The position numbers and the translations under genes were made by a program. This document shows, piece by piece, positions 41,085-50,766 of a DNA stretch of 64,000 nt (position 1 is its first letter; every line of letters begins with the position of its first letter). The notes beneath the pieces were generated by a model. The model saw only the letters and a list, made by a program, of their open reading frames with translations, did not search any database and was not told the DNA's origin. The stretch comes from Sphingomonas sp. (GTDB lineage: Bacteria; Pseudomonadota; Alphaproteobacteria; Sphingomonadales; Sphingomonadaceae): positions 1,054,001 to 1,118,000 of the forward strand of contig NZ_JAFKMA010000001.1 of the NCBI RefSeq assembly GCF_017304635.1. The letters are read 5' to 3'.

Positions 41085-41923
41085 TGCAACCGCTCCGCCT
41101 CGCGCGCGACGACGGCGTCGACGCGGCCCCACTCGTGCCGCGCGACGAGCCCACGCAGCTTGCCCGCCATCGCGCCCAGCCGGCTATAGTGCCGCAGCTT
41201 CGACTTGAGCGGCGCGTCGGCCACGTGCGGCTGGCCCGGGTCGATCTCCCACGGATGGAAATAGAAGACCGCCGGGCGGCCGTCGGCGTCGTTCGCGCGT
41301 GCGACGGCGCGGTGCGTGATCGCCGCCGGGAACAGCCGGAAGAACCCGCCCCCTGTCGCGATCGGCCGTCCCGCGACGTCGGCGAGCGTGATCGGCAGCT
41401 CGATCAGGTCCGACCCGGCGACAGGCCGCCAGGCGTGGCGCGGCGAGCCGGCCCAGCCGTAATGGTCGTGCTTCAGCGGCGCAACGCTCGACGAATAGAG
41501 ATAGCCTTCCTCGGCCAGTACCTGATGCGCCCATGGCGTGCGCTGGTCGATCGAGAAGCTCGGCGCGCGATAGCCGGTGATGCGCTGGCCCGACGCATCC
41601 TCCAGCGCAGCGCGCGCGCGGGCGAGATCGGCGCGGAAGCCGGCGGCGTCCATCGTGAACACACGATCATGGTCCCAGCCGTGACTGGCGACCTCGTGCC
41701 CCGCGTCGGCGATCCGCTGCACCAGCTTCGGGTAGCGCGCCGCGACCCAGCCCAATGTGAAGAAGGTCGCCTTGACGCCGCTTTCCGCGAACAGGTCGAG
41801 CACCGCGCCGGTATTCGCCTCGACCCGGCTGTCGAGCGAATCCCAGTCGGACTTGGCGATCACGCGTTCGAACGCGCCGACCTGGAACCATTCCTCGACA
41901 TCGACCGACAGGCCGTTGAGCAT
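41081..41923 (-). CDS. XrtA-system polysaccharide deacetylase
   Basis: A 280-aa NodB-type deacetylase. LSVDVEEWFQV carries the catalytic and metal aspartates, ATFFTLGWVA follows, and VASHGWDHDRV gives the metal histidines (H-x3-H). GYRAPSFSI and FYFHPWEIDPGQP are the remaining motifs, the last being the DUF3473 tail typical for exosortase A loci. It would remove acetyl groups from the exopolysaccharide. It precedes the FemAB gene with a 4-base overlap and follows the ATPase gene by 13 bases. Confidence 0.92.
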   Translation of the reverse strand: MLNGLSVDVEEWFQVGAFERVIAKSDWDSLDSRVEANTGAVLDLFAESGVKATFFTLGWVAARYPKLVQRIADAGHEVASHGWDHDRVFTMDAAGFRADLARARAALEDASGQRITGYRAPSFSIDQRTPWAHQVLAEEGYLYSSSVAPLKHDHYGWAGSPRHAWRPVAGSDLIELPITLADVAGRPIATGGGFFRLFPAAITHRAVARANDADGRPAVFYFHPWEIDPGQPHVADAPLKSKLRHYSRLGAMAGKLRGLVARHEWGRVDAVVAREAERLQ

Positions 41924-41936
41924 GATCCTGCCTCCG

Positions 41937-43142
41937 TCAGGCGGCGCGGCCGCCGCGCGACGCGGCTTCGTTACCCTCGACCCAATCGACCAGCAAGGCG
42001 AGCACGCGGCGCAGCGCGGCGTCCTGCTCCTCCAGCCTCGCCTCGATCGCGGCGAAGCGATCGACCGGGGTCGGCTCGACGATCACGGCTTCGGGAACGG
42101 GCGCCGGCTCTGGCTCCGGTTCGAGTTCTGGCGCCGCATCGTTGGCGGGGGTCGACATCGGCAGCGGCGCGAAGTCCGGCTCCCATAACGGTGGCGCCGG
42201 CGGTGCGAGCGCGACTGGCGCTTCGATCGGCGCGGCGGGCGGTTCGACGGGAGCTGGCGCGGGCGTCGGCTGGGGTTCCGCTTCGAACGGGACTTTGGTG
42301 GCGGCCGGGGCAATGGCCGGCGCGTCCGGCGCGTCGCCGTTGATGTCCGCCGCGACCAGATCGACGGTTTCGGCATCGATCACGTCGAGCCCTTCGATCG
42401 CGCCCTGCAACATAACGCGCCCGGCGAGCTGGTTGAGCCGGCGCGGAATGCCGTCCGACCCGCGATACAGAGCGGCGATCGCCGCCGGGGTGAAATCGGG
42501 CGTGCCGGTCCAGCCGACCAGCGCGAGCCGATGCGAGATATAGCCCGCGACCTCATCCTCGCCCATCGGATCGAGGTGATGGAGCGCGATGACGCGCTGG
42601 CGCAGTTGCTCCAGCCGCTCCGATCCGTTGAGCGCGGCGCGGAACTCGGGCTGGCCGAGCAGGAAGATCTGCAACAGCGCATGCCCGCCCGCCTGGAAGT
42701 TGGACAGCATGCGGAGCTCTTCGAGCGCGCCGGTGTGCAGCGCCTGCGCCTCGTCGACGATCAGCAGGGTCCGCCGTCCGCCGCGTGCGACCGCATGCAG
42801 CCCGCGCTCGATCGCGACGAGCAGTTGCGCCTTCATCATCCCGGCCGTGTCGACGTCGAGCCCCTGCGCGACCAGCCGCAACAGGTCGTCGGCCTCGATC
42901 TGGGTCGAGACCAGCTTGACGACGTGCAGCCGCTCGCGATCGATCGTCGCCATCAAATGGCCGACGAGCGTGGTCTTGCCCGCGCCGACCTCGCCGGTGA
43001 TGACAATGAACCCCTCGCTCTGGCTCAGGCCATAGCCGAGATACGCCATCGCCTTGCGGTGGGTGGCGGTATCGAACCAGAATTTCGGATCGGGCGTCAG
43101 CGCGAAGGGGCGGCCGCTCAGTCCGTAATGGTCGTCGTACAT
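41937..43142 (-). CDS. XrtA/PEP-CTERM-associated ATPase (ExeA/GspA-like)
   Basis: A 401-aa AAA ATPase. It starts MYDDHYGLSGRPFALTPDP, then Walker A ITGEVGAGKTTLVGHL, Walker B TLLIVDEAQAL, and LGQPEFRAAL, the ExeA/GspA pattern. The C-terminal 120 residues are Pro/Ala/Glu-rich low complexity ending in a short coiled segment (FAAIEARLEEQDAALRRVLALL). I chose the ATG at 43142 because GGAG lies nine bases before it; an ATG two codons earlier is possible. Role probably in export or assembly of the polysaccharide machinery. Confidence 0.9.
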   Translation of the reverse strand: MYDDHYGLSGRPFALTPDPKFWFDTATHRKAMAYLGYGLSQSEGFIVITGEVGAGKTTLVGHLMATIDRERLHVVKLVSTQIEADDLLRLVAQGLDVDTAGMMKAQLLVAIERGLHAVARGGRRTLLIVDEAQALHTGALEELRMLSNFQAGGHALLQIFLLGQPEFRAALNGSERLEQLRQRVIALHHLDPMGEDEVAGYISHRLALVGWTGTPDFTPAAIAALYRGSDGIPRRLNQLAGRVMLQGAIEGLDVIDAETVDLVAADINGDAPDAPAIAPAATKVPFEAEPQPTPAPAPVEPPAAPIEAPVALAPPAPPLWEPDFAPLPMSTPANDAAPELEPEPEPAPVPEAVIVEPTPVDRFAAIEARLEEQDAALRRVLALLVDWVEGNEAASRGGRAA

Positions 43143-43183
43143 CGTCATCGTCTCCACGGCGGATGGACCGCCGGCGTTGATCG

Positions 43184-44797
43184 TCAGAACCGGTATTGCG
43201 CGCTCACCTGCGCTTGGGCCGAGGTCTCGTCCTGCTGGCCCTTGGCGCTGATGTTGTAGATGCCGAGCGACGCGGTCGTGCCGAGCCGCCCGAAGCTGCG
43301 CGACAGCGATCCGGTCGCGCCCAGGCTGTAGACACCCGACACGGTGCCGAAGCCCGGGTCGTAATAATTGGCGAAGACGTCGGCGTTGAACGTCGTGCGG
43401 CCGCCGATCGGCGCCGAATAGAACAGCTGCGCGTAATAGCTCTCGTCGGTCACGCCATAGACCGTGATGCCCGGCGTGTTGGCGGCATAGGTCCGCCGCG
43501 TCGAATAGCCCGCGCCGAAGCCGATCGTCGACGCGCCGCGTGATGCGGTGATCGTCCCGTCGACGCCGCGCGCGCGATAGGTCGCCGACGACACCGCCTG
43601 GAACACCGAATTGAGGCATGCGCCCGATGCTCCGCCCCCGGTCGTGCCGAAGGTGCAGCCGCTGAACTGCTGCGCGAGCAGGTCGCGCGTCGTGGTGAAT
43701 TCGGTCGGCAGGCCGCGCAGGCCGCGCTGCAACTGGCCGCCGAACGTCTCGACCGTGTCGTACACGCTCACCTGCACCCCGACGCTGCGCGACGGCGCGT
43801 AGCTGAGCGCGCCGGTATAGCTCCACGAGCCGTAGCGTCGCCCGACATGCGCCCATAGCGACGTGCGCGGGCTCGGCCGCCAGGCGACGCCGGCATCCCA
43901 ATAGATACCGTCGGTGCGATAGGCGATGCGCCGCGGCGACGCCGGGTCGGTGACGTAGCGGCCATGGCTGTCGACCACGGCATTGCCGTTCGCGTCGAGC
44001 AGCGGGTCCTTCGAACTCGAGGTGATCTTCTCGTATCCTGCGCCGCCTTCGACCGCGAAGGTGCCGCTCAGCGGCAGCACGAGGTCGCCGCGGCCGTACA
44101 GCCCGTCGAAGCGACTGCTCAACTGGCTCTGGTCGTCACGCGTCCAGCCGGCGCTCAGCGTCGCGCCGAACGGCGCGATCACGCCCGACTTGAACCCGGT
44201 CGAGACGGTCGCCGTCTGGTATTTCGAATCGTCGAAATAATCCTGCCGCGCCGGGCCGACCGCGGTGAAGCCGTAATTCGGCAAGGTCAGCTTGGTATAG
44301 GCGAAGCGATAGCCGGCGTTGAGGAAGATCGGCCCGCTGCCGGTGTTCAGCGTCGGCCCGACATAGGCCGAATAGAGGTTGCTGACGTCGCGGCGCTCGT
44401 AATCGTTGAACAACGGCCCGCCGAGCCCGCTGCGCGTCCGCGTCGCGATGCCGCCGCCGTCGAGCGTCAGCCCGCGGGCGACGCGGACCTGCGCATTGGC
44501 CAGGCCCGACACGACATCGGCGTCGCCAGTGCGCTTGTCCCAGGCGAACTGATGCTCGTAACGGACGTTGGCGTTGACCTTGACGCGGCGAGTCTGGATC
44601 GACGCATCGACCCCCGCCGCCGCCGACGTGTAGGTCAGCACGTCGTCGTTCTGCAGGTCGGCCACCGCGACCTGGCTCAGTTCGATATAGGGCGAGATCG
44701 ACACTTGCCGTCGCCCGTCCCCGTCGCGCGCCATCGCCGGCGTCGCCGCCAGCAGCGCGCCGAGCGCCACAGCGCCCAGCCCGAAATATCGCATCAC
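43184..44797 (-). CDS. XrtA-associated outer-membrane beta-barrel protein
   Basis: A 537-aa protein with signal peptide (MMRYFGLGAVALGALLAATP, cleavage after AMA) and many alternating amphipathic strands, ending in QYRF, the terminal phenylalanine used for outer-membrane insertion. Two cysteines (CTFGTTGGGASGAC) sit in one loop. This matches the outer-membrane PEP-CTERM-locus protein family, presumably the secretion pore or its partner. The start overlaps the autokinase stop by 4 nt. Confidence 0.85.
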   Translation of the reverse strand: MMRYFGLGAVALGALLAATPAMARDGDGRRQVSISPYIELSQVAVADLQNDDVLTYTSAAAGVDASIQTRRVKVNANVRYEHQFAWDKRTGDADVVSGLANAQVRVARGLTLDGGGIATRTRSGLGGPLFNDYERRDVSNLYSAYVGPTLNTGSGPIFLNAGYRFAYTKLTLPNYGFTAVGPARQDYFDDSKYQTATVSTGFKSGVIAPFGATLSAGWTRDDQSQLSSRFDGLYGRGDLVLPLSGTFAVEGGAGYEKITSSSKDPLLDANGNAVVDSHGRYVTDPASPRRIAYRTDGIYWDAGVAWRPSPRTSLWAHVGRRYGSWSYTGALSYAPSRSVGVQVSVYDTVETFGGQLQRGLRGLPTEFTTTRDLLAQQFSGCTFGTTGGGASGACLNSVFQAVSSATYRARGVDGTITASRGASTIGFGAGYSTRRTYAANTPGITVYGVTDESYYAQLFYSAPIGGRTTFNADVFANYYDPGFGTVSGVYSLGATGSLSRSFGRLGTTASLGIYNISAKGQQDETSAQAQVSAQYRF

Positions 44798-45732
44798 TGG
44801 CCCCCCTCCTGGCCGTAATAGCTGCCGAACCGCGCACCGCCCGGGGCGAACGCGACCTGGTTAAGCAGCAACTGGATATGCTCGCAGCCTTCGAGCCGCT
44901 GTACCGACTCGCGAATCTCGTTCTCCGACGTGCGATCGGCGCGGACCACCAGCATGACTTGCCCGACATGCAGCGCGAGCACTGCCGCCGGCGATGCGGC
45001 GAGTGCGGGCGGCGAATCGAACACGATCACGCGCTCCGGGTCGGCGGCGAGCAGTTGCGCGATCAGCGCCGACGTGCGGTCGCTCGCGACCAGTTCGGTA
45101 TCCTCGATCGACCCGGTGCCGGCGGGCAGCAGGCTGAGGTTCGGGATGTCGGTCGCCACCACGCAGCGTTCGACGTCGAGGCTCGGATCGCCCAGCGCAT
45201 CGAGCAACCCCGGGCCATCCTCGACCCCCAGCCGCGCCACGACGTCGGGCTTGGCGAAATCGGCATCGACCAGCAGCACGCGCAAGTCGCGCTCGGCGGC
45301 CAGGCTGATCGCCAGGTTGACCGCGCAATAGGTCTTGCCCTCGTCCGGCTTGGCCGAACAGACCAGGATCGTCCGCGCCTTGGCGTCGTGGCCCAACTGA
45401 CGCGCGGTCAGCAGCAGATGGCGCTTCGCGAGCCGGAACTCCTCCGCCAGGACGCCGATCGGCGCGCCGGGGACGAGCAGCCCGTTCTCGGCCAGCATCG
45501 CACGGTCGATGGCGGCATGGCGGCCGGCGACCGGCGGCGCGACGACGACGGGCGCCGTCGCCTGCGGCGCTGCCGGAGCAGGTGCGGCGGGCGCGGGCGT
45601 TGGCGCCGGCGCGGCGGCCGGCTGCAACGCCTCGACCGGGATCTGGCTCGCACGCAAATGCGCCGAGAAATCATACACCTCGGCGGCGCGCTCGAGCAGC
45701 GAGTCACCGCGCCGGATCAATGGCTTGTTCAT
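44794..45732 (-). CDS. XrtA-associated tyrosine autokinase (BY-kinase)
   Basis: A 312-aa cytoplasmic kinase partner of the chain-length protein. After an Ala/Pro-rich linker (residues 39-66), it has a deviant Walker A (SAKPDEGKTYCAVNLA), Walker A' VLLVDADFAKPD and the Walker B VIVFDSPPAL. The C-terminus ends GSYYGQEGGQ with only two tyrosines, fewer than in classical BY-kinases. Overlaps both neighbours by 4 nt, so it is co-expressed with the chain-length determinant and the barrel. Confidence 0.9.
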   Translation of the reverse strand: MNKPLIRRGDSLLERAAEVYDFSAHLRASQIPVEALQPAAAPAPTPAPAAPAPAAPQATAPVVVAPPVAGRHAAIDRAMLAENGLLVPGAPIGVLAEEFRLAKRHLLLTARQLGHDAKARTILVCSAKPDEGKTYCAVNLAISLAAERDLRVLLVDADFAKPDVVARLGVEDGPGLLDALGDPSLDVERCVVATDIPNLSLLPAGTGSIEDTELVASDRTSALIAQLLAADPERVIVFDSPPALAASPAAVLALHVGQVMLVVRADRTSENEIRESVQRLEGCEHIQLLLNQVAFAPGGARFGSYYGQEGGQ

Positions 45733-47237
45733 GCCGCCAGCCCCCGCATCAGCATCTCGACCCCCAGCAGCCCGACAAAGGCAATTGCGAGCCCGCCCCC
45801 CGCGCCTGCGAAGATCATCAACTTGCGCCGACGCAGTGCGGCATCGGCGCGCGACACGCGCTCGCTGATCGACCCGATCACCGGCAGGCCGCTGGCACGT
45901 TCGAGCCGCGCCGCGGTCGCGAAGGTCGCCTTAAGTTGCGACAACGCGAACGCCGCCCCGACCCCTGCGAGTACCGCGAAGATCAGCACCCCGGTCAGCA
46001 ACAGCGGCCGGTTCGGCGCGGTCGGCGCGCGCGGCGCGACCGGCGGGTCGATCGTGCGGAACTTGATCGCGTCGGTCTGCGCCTGCGCCTGCGCACGCAC
46101 GCGGACCTCCTCGCGGCTGGCGAGCAGCTGGTCGTATTGCGTCTTGAGCACGAGATAGTCGCGCTCGATCTGGCTCTGCTCGTTGGCGACCGCCGGGTCG
46201 CCGTTCAGCTTGGCCATGATCGCGTCCATGTCGTGCTGGAGCTGTTGCTTGCGCGCGGCGAGCGAGGCGGCCTGCGCCTGCTTGTCCGCCTGCATCGACT
46301 TGAGCGACAGATAGACCGGGTTGGCCGCGCCGCCGCCCGCACCCAGCGGCTCGCGCGCCGCCGCCGCGCGCGCCGCCGCGAGCTGGCCGTTCAGCGCAAT
46401 CACGTCCGGATGGCTGTCGGTATAGCCCCGCGCCCGCGCATCGGCGAGCTGGCCCTCGATCGCCGCGAGCCGCGCCCGCGCCGGACCCGGCGCCACCGCG
46501 ACGCCGCCGCCGGAGGTGGCCGATTGCCCCGCCATCTGGCCGTTGATCGCCGCCAGGCTGGTCTGCGCCGCCGCCAGGTCGCTGTCGATCGCCTGCATCT
46601 GCGTGCGCGCCGCCGACATGCGATCCTGGAGCGAGCCGGTCCCGGGCAGCGCGCCGAGATACTGCGTCTGGAACTGCGTCCGCTTGGCATCCGCATCGGC
46701 CAGCCGGTTCTGCAACTGCTCGACCTGGTTATCGAGGAAGCGCAGCGTCTGCGTCGTGTCGTTGCGATCGTCCGACAGGTTCTGGTCGACGAAGATCGAG
46801 ATCAGCTTCGCCACGATCTGCTGCGCCAGCTTTGGGCTCGACGCCGAGGCGGTGATCTCGAACAGGTTGTTCTGCTGCGCGATGACCTTGATCCCGGCCT
46901 GCAATCCGGCGATGCGGTCGGTCAGGTCCTGCGGCGTCGCGACCGTGTTGGCCAGGTCGGTGCCACGCACCACCTTCTCCAGGTTCACCGAGCTGGTCAG
47001 CGTCTGGCGGATGGTATCGACGTCGTTCTGCTGGTCGGCGGCGGTGATGCCGATCTTGGCCGGCAGCACGCTACTCATCTGGACGAAGACGCGTGCCTTC
47101 GCCTCGTAGCGGTTGGGCATCTGGCTGACCACCAGCCAGCCGAGGAGCGCCACGCCCCACGCCACGCCAAGCGCCAGCCAGCGCCGTGTCCACACCGCGT
47201 GGGCCGCCAGCCGCAATTCGTCGTACAGACCGTTCAC
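45729..47237 (-). CDS. XrtA-system polysaccharide chain-length determinant (Wzz family)
   Basis: A 502-aa inner-membrane protein. Helix 1 is near residues 20-38 (WLALGVAWGVALLGWLVV), then the conserved QMPNRYEAKARVFVQ segment, a long coiled-coil periplasmic region (residues 170-400) and a second helix LLLTGVLIFAVLAGVGAAF near residue 415. It ends with another hydrophobic stretch (LMIFAGAGGGLAIAFVGLLG). Works with the autokinase to set chain length. Stop overlaps the autokinase start. Confidence 0.92.
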   Translation of the reverse strand: MNGLYDELRLAAHAVWTRRWLALGVAWGVALLGWLVVSQMPNRYEAKARVFVQMSSVLPAKIGITAADQQNDVDTIRQTLTSSVNLEKVVRGTDLANTVATPQDLTDRIAGLQAGIKVIAQQNNLFEITASASSPKLAQQIVAKLISIFVDQNLSDDRNDTTQTLRFLDNQVEQLQNRLADADAKRTQFQTQYLGALPGTGSLQDRMSAARTQMQAIDSDLAAAQTSLAAINGQMAGQSATSGGGVAVAPGPARARLAAIEGQLADARARGYTDSHPDVIALNGQLAAARAAAAREPLGAGGGAANPVYLSLKSMQADKQAQAASLAARKQQLQHDMDAIMAKLNGDPAVANEQSQIERDYLVLKTQYDQLLASREEVRVRAQAQAQTDAIKFRTIDPPVAPRAPTAPNRPLLLTGVLIFAVLAGVGAAFALSQLKATFATAARLERASGLPVIGSISERVSRADAALRRRKLMIFAGAGGGLAIAFVGLLGVEMLMRGLAA

Positions 47238-47251
47238 GAGTGCATCGCCCC

Positions 47252-47896
47252 TTAGAACATTGATTCGGGGATGATGATGACGTCGCCCGGTTCCAGCCGG
47301 ACGTTCGCCGACGGGTCGCCGTTCTTCAGCAGGCGCCCGATCTTGATGTTGTAGTCGGTCTGCTTGCCCGTCGCGCGGTCGTAACGGATCAGGCGCGCGC
47401 GGTTGCCCGCGGCATATTGGTTCAGCCCGCCGACCGCGATCATCGCGTCGAGCAGGGTCATGTTGGCGCGGTACGGGATCGACGCCGGCTTCTCGGTCGC
47501 GCCGACGACGCGGATTTGCTGGCTGAACGTACTCTGCGCCGACTTGACGATGACCGAGACGATCGGATCCTTGATGTAGGTCGACAGCGCGATCTTCATG
47601 TCGTCGGCCAGCATCGCCGGGGTCTTGCCGACCGCGGGCATGTCGCTGACCAGCGGCGTCGTGATGCGCCCGTCCGGCCGCACCGACACGTCGGCCGACA
47701 GTTCGGGATTGCGCCAGACGAAGATGCTCAGCTGGTCGCTCGGCCCGATGACATATTCCTCGCCCGCCTGCTCGCGCTGGCCGACGAACGGCGCGGGCGA
47801 CAGCTGCTGGCCGCCGCCGCCACCGACGCAGCCGCCGAGCGCGCTCGCCGCCGCGCCCGTCAGGACGAATGCCCGGGAAAGTTTCAGGAATCGCAT
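47252..47896 (-). CDS. XrtA-system polysaccharide export lipoprotein (Wza/EpsA family)
   Basis: A 214-aa protein. Signal peptide MRFLKLSRAFVLTGAAASAL with lipobox LGGC. It contains the PES domain (YVIGPSDQLSIFVWRNPELS, VRPDGRITTPLVSDMPA) and the SLBB domain (IRVVGATEKPASIPY). This is the outer-membrane export channel component. I begin at 47896, where GGGAGG lies seven bases upstream, instead of the ATG six codons earlier. Confidence 0.92.
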   Translation of the reverse strand: MRFLKLSRAFVLTGAAASALGGCVGGGGGQQLSPAPFVGQREQAGEEYVIGPSDQLSIFVWRNPELSADVSVRPDGRITTPLVSDMPAVGKTPAMLADDMKIALSTYIKDPIVSVIVKSAQSTFSQQIRVVGATEKPASIPYRANMTLLDAMIAVGGLNQYAAGNRARLIRYDRATGKQTDYNIKIGRLLKNGDPSANVRLEPGDVIIIPESMF

Positions 47897-48002
47897 CGAC
47901 CGGCCTCCCGTCATGCGCGGGTTGATGCCGGTGACGTCAAACCGGCGCGCGCAGACTTTCGAGCGCCGCTATGGGCGAAGGGAGGTAAAGATCGGGTTAG
48001 TG

Positions 48003-49205
48003 CTATGCGCCGACCAGGATCTCAGCCGGTGCGGGATGGCCCAGGAACGCCTGCGGGCTGGCGGTCAGACCGTAGGCGCCGGCCATGAACACGGCGATGA
48101 CGTCGCCGGGATGCGCGACCGGCAACTCGACCTGATCGCCGAGCCGGTCGAGCGGCGTGCACAGCGGGCCGACCACGCTAACGACCTCGCGCGGAGCATC
48201 GGGCGCGGCGGTGGCGATCGCGATCGGATAGTTGCGGCGGACGACGGTCCCGAGGTTGCCGGACGCCGCCAGTTGATGGTTCATGCCCCCGTCACAGACC
48301 AGGAAGGTCTCGCCCTTGCTCTCCTTGCGATCGATCACGCGGGTCAGGTACACGCCCGCCTCGCCGACCAGCCAGCGACCGAGTTCGATCGCGAAACGAG
48401 TGCCCACGAGGCTGGCGGGCAATGCCGCCAGCCGCTCGCGCAAAGCTTGGCCGATCGCGGCAATATCGATCAGCAACTCGTTGGGAAAATACGGAATCCC
48501 GAACCCGCCGCCGAGGTTGACGAGCGGCGGCGTCCCGACGTCGTCCGCCAGCCGCGCGGCGAGGTCGAGGGTCCGCGCCTGGCTATCGATGATCGCCGCG
48601 GCATCGAGCGCCTGCGATCCCGCGAAGATGTGGAAACCGCGCCAGTCGGCCCCGGCGGCGACGATCCGCCGGACCAAAGCCGCCGCGCGATCGGCATCGA
48701 CCCCGAACGGCGACGCGCGCCCGCCCATCCGCATCCCCGATCCGCGCAACTCGAAGTCGGGGTTTACCCGCACCGCCAGCCGTGGCCTGACGCCGGCCCG
48801 ATCGGCAATCGCAAGGGCGCGGTCGGCCTCACTTTCGCTTTCGAGATTGATCGTCACCGCGGCCCGGATGGCGGCGTCGAGTTCCGCATCGGTCTTGCCC
48901 GGCCCGGCGAAACTCACCGCCCGTCGCAAGCCCGCCACCATCGCCAATTCACCCGCCGAAGCGATGTCGAACCCGTCGACCAGCGGCGCCATCGCCGCGA
49001 GCAACGGACCATATGGATTGGCCTTCACGGCATAATGCAGATCGACGCCCGTAAACGCTCCCCGAAACCGTGCGATGCGGTCGGCGACAATACCGAAATC
49101 GTAGACGAAGACCGGGGTATGCTCGGTCAGTTCCGCAATCGACCGTCCGCCGATCGTCAGCGGCAAGCCACGAAAATCGCTGGGGATCGCGCCCATCGGC
49201 TTCAT
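48003..49205 (-). CDS. PLP-dependent decarboxylase, exosortase A-associated
   Basis: A 400-aa alanine-racemase-fold enzyme, of the diaminopimelate/ornithine decarboxylase class. PLP lysine in LHYAVKANPYG, the phosphate-binding glycines VNLGGGFGIPYF, EPGR-like IELGRWLVGEAG, and the catalytic cysteine in VVGPLCTPLD. In exosortase A loci this gene sits with an acyl-CoA ligase and ACP; substrate unknown. Start at ATG 49205 overlaps the ligase stop by 4 nt. Confidence 0.88.
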   Translation of the reverse strand: MKPMGAIPSDFRGLPLTIGGRSIAELTEHTPVFVYDFGIVADRIARFRGAFTGVDLHYAVKANPYGPLLAAMAPLVDGFDIASAGELAMVAGLRRAVSFAGPGKTDAELDAAIRAAVTINLESESEADRALAIADRAGVRPRLAVRVNPDFELRGSGMRMGGRASPFGVDADRAAALVRRIVAAGADWRGFHIFAGSQALDAAAIIDSQARTLDLAARLADDVGTPPLVNLGGGFGIPYFPNELLIDIAAIGQALRERLAALPASLVGTRFAIELGRWLVGEAGVYLTRVIDRKESKGETFLVCDGGMNHQLAASGNLGTVVRRNYPIAIATAAPDAPREVVSVVGPLCTPLDRLGDQVELPVAHPGDVIAVFMAGAYGLTASPQAFLGHPAPAEILVGA

Positions 49206-50686
49206 GATGTCATCCCCCTCATCCCGGCACGGTCGAGCTTGCCGTTGGCATTGCGCGGCAGTGACGTCAGCCACACGTAGCGCACCGGTTGCATGAAGCC
49301 GGGTAGATCGCGCCGCAGCCGCTCGCGCAAGCCCGCTTCCACCGAGCCGTCGCCCGCCGCGACCACCACGATCGCCTGGCCCAGCCGCTCGTCGGGCACG
49401 CCGAACGCGGCTGCCTCGCGCACCTCGCCGTCCGCCGTCACCGCGTCCTCGATCTCGGTCGGGCTGATGCGGTTGCCGGCCGATTTTATCATCTCGTCAT
49501 CGCGCGCGACGAAGCGGAGCAGTCCGTCCGCGCCGATCGTGCCCAGATCGCCCGAATAGACCGCCGTCCCGCGATCGTCGAACCAGTCGGGCGCGGGGTG
49601 ATAGCGTTCCGGCATCCGTGCCGCGTCGTGCCAATAGCCGAGCGACACGAGCGGCCCGGCATGGACGATCTCCCCCGTTTCGCCCGGCGCGGCCCGGCTA
49701 CCATCGGGGCGCACCACCGCGACCTCGGCGAAGGGGATCGCGGTGCCCACCGCATCGGGGTGCGCGTCGATCAACGCCGGGTCGAGATAGGTCGAGCGGA
49801 ACGCTTCGGTGATGCCGTACATCGCGTAGATATCGGCGGACGCGAACCGCGACCGCAGCCCGTCGATCAGCCGTCGAGTCAGTGCACCGCCTGAGTTCGT
49901 CAACCGTTTCAGACTACTTATGTCACTTTCCTGATCCACGACGTCAAGCAATTGCGCCCATAACGGCGGCACACCGGCCAGCGTCGTGATCCGCTCGCGC
50001 GCGATCGCGCGATAGACGTCGCGGGGCAGCAGATAGTCGAACGGCACCACGCACCCGCCCGCCGCCCAGGTCGAGAACAACTGGTTCTGCCCGTAATCAA
50101 AACTGAGCGGCAGCACGCCGAGCACGCGGTCCGCCGGCGCGAGCTTCAGGTAATGCGCCACGCTGATCGCGCCCAGCCACAGGTTCGCATGGCTGAGCAT
50201 CACGCCCTTCGGCTGCCCGGTCGATCCCGACGTATACAGCAACGCGGCCAGCGCCTGCGGATCGGCCGCGGACGGCGGCAAACGGTCACCGTCGAGCGGC
50301 GGCTCGGCGGTTGCCACCGCGCAATCCGCCAGCGTCAAGGTTGCGGCGCGCTCGGGCTGGGTCAGCAGCAGCCGCGCGCCGCTGTCGCGCAGAATATGCT
50401 CGACTTGCAGGTGCTTGAGCAACGGATTGACCGGCACATGGACGAAGCCGGCGCGCGCCGCCGCCAGCGGCATCAGGCACGCAACGCGAGTCTTCGGCAA
50501 CCACGTCGCCAGGCGATCACCCGGCGCCAGCCCCCGCTCCGCCAGCCATGCCGCCAGCGCGCCGACCGCCGCCTCCAGCCCGGCATAATCGAGCATACCC
50601 TCGCGTGTCTGCAACGCCGCGTCGCCGAACCGCCCGCGTGACGTCAGGTGGTCGATCGGGTGCGGCACGGGATCGAGCGGGATCAT
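49202..50686 (-). CDS. Acyl-CoA ligase (AMP-forming), exosortase A-associated
   Basis: A 494-aa ANL-family adenylating enzyme. The phosphate loop LLYTSGSTGQPKGVMLSH, the YGITEAFRSTYLDP core, the YSGDLGTIGADG hinge and the closing NANGKLDR lysine are complete. It would activate a carboxylic acid and load it on the ACP encoded divergently 80 bases away. Substrate is unknown. ATG at 50686 chosen (MIPLDPVPHPIDHL). Confidence 0.9.
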   Translation of the reverse strand: MIPLDPVPHPIDHLTSRGRFGDAALQTREGMLDYAGLEAAVGALAAWLAERGLAPGDRLATWLPKTRVACLMPLAAARAGFVHVPVNPLLKHLQVEHILRDSGARLLLTQPERAATLTLADCAVATAEPPLDGDRLPPSAADPQALAALLYTSGSTGQPKGVMLSHANLWLGAISVAHYLKLAPADRVLGVLPLSFDYGQNQLFSTWAAGGCVVPFDYLLPRDVYRAIARERITTLAGVPPLWAQLLDVVDQESDISSLKRLTNSGGALTRRLIDGLRSRFASADIYAMYGITEAFRSTYLDPALIDAHPDAVGTAIPFAEVAVVRPDGSRAAPGETGEIVHAGPLVSLGYWHDAARMPERYHPAPDWFDDRGTAVYSGDLGTIGADGLLRFVARDDEMIKSAGNRISPTEIEDAVTADGEVREAAAFGVPDERLGQAIVVVAAGDGSVEAGLRERLRRDLPGFMQPVRYVWLTSLPRNANGKLDRAGMRGMTS

Positions 50687-50766
50687 GCCGCCGCTGATAG
50701 CGCCGCCGTGCGCTTCCCCCAAGCACCCTTCCCAACACCGCGCCCGGACGGTAACGCGCGAGGCGC

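Noticed and set aside
43143-43901. N-terminal extension of the XrtA ATPase frame
   Set aside because: Antiparallel to nothing real but lies inside the outer-membrane barrel gene in another frame; not ATPase-like.
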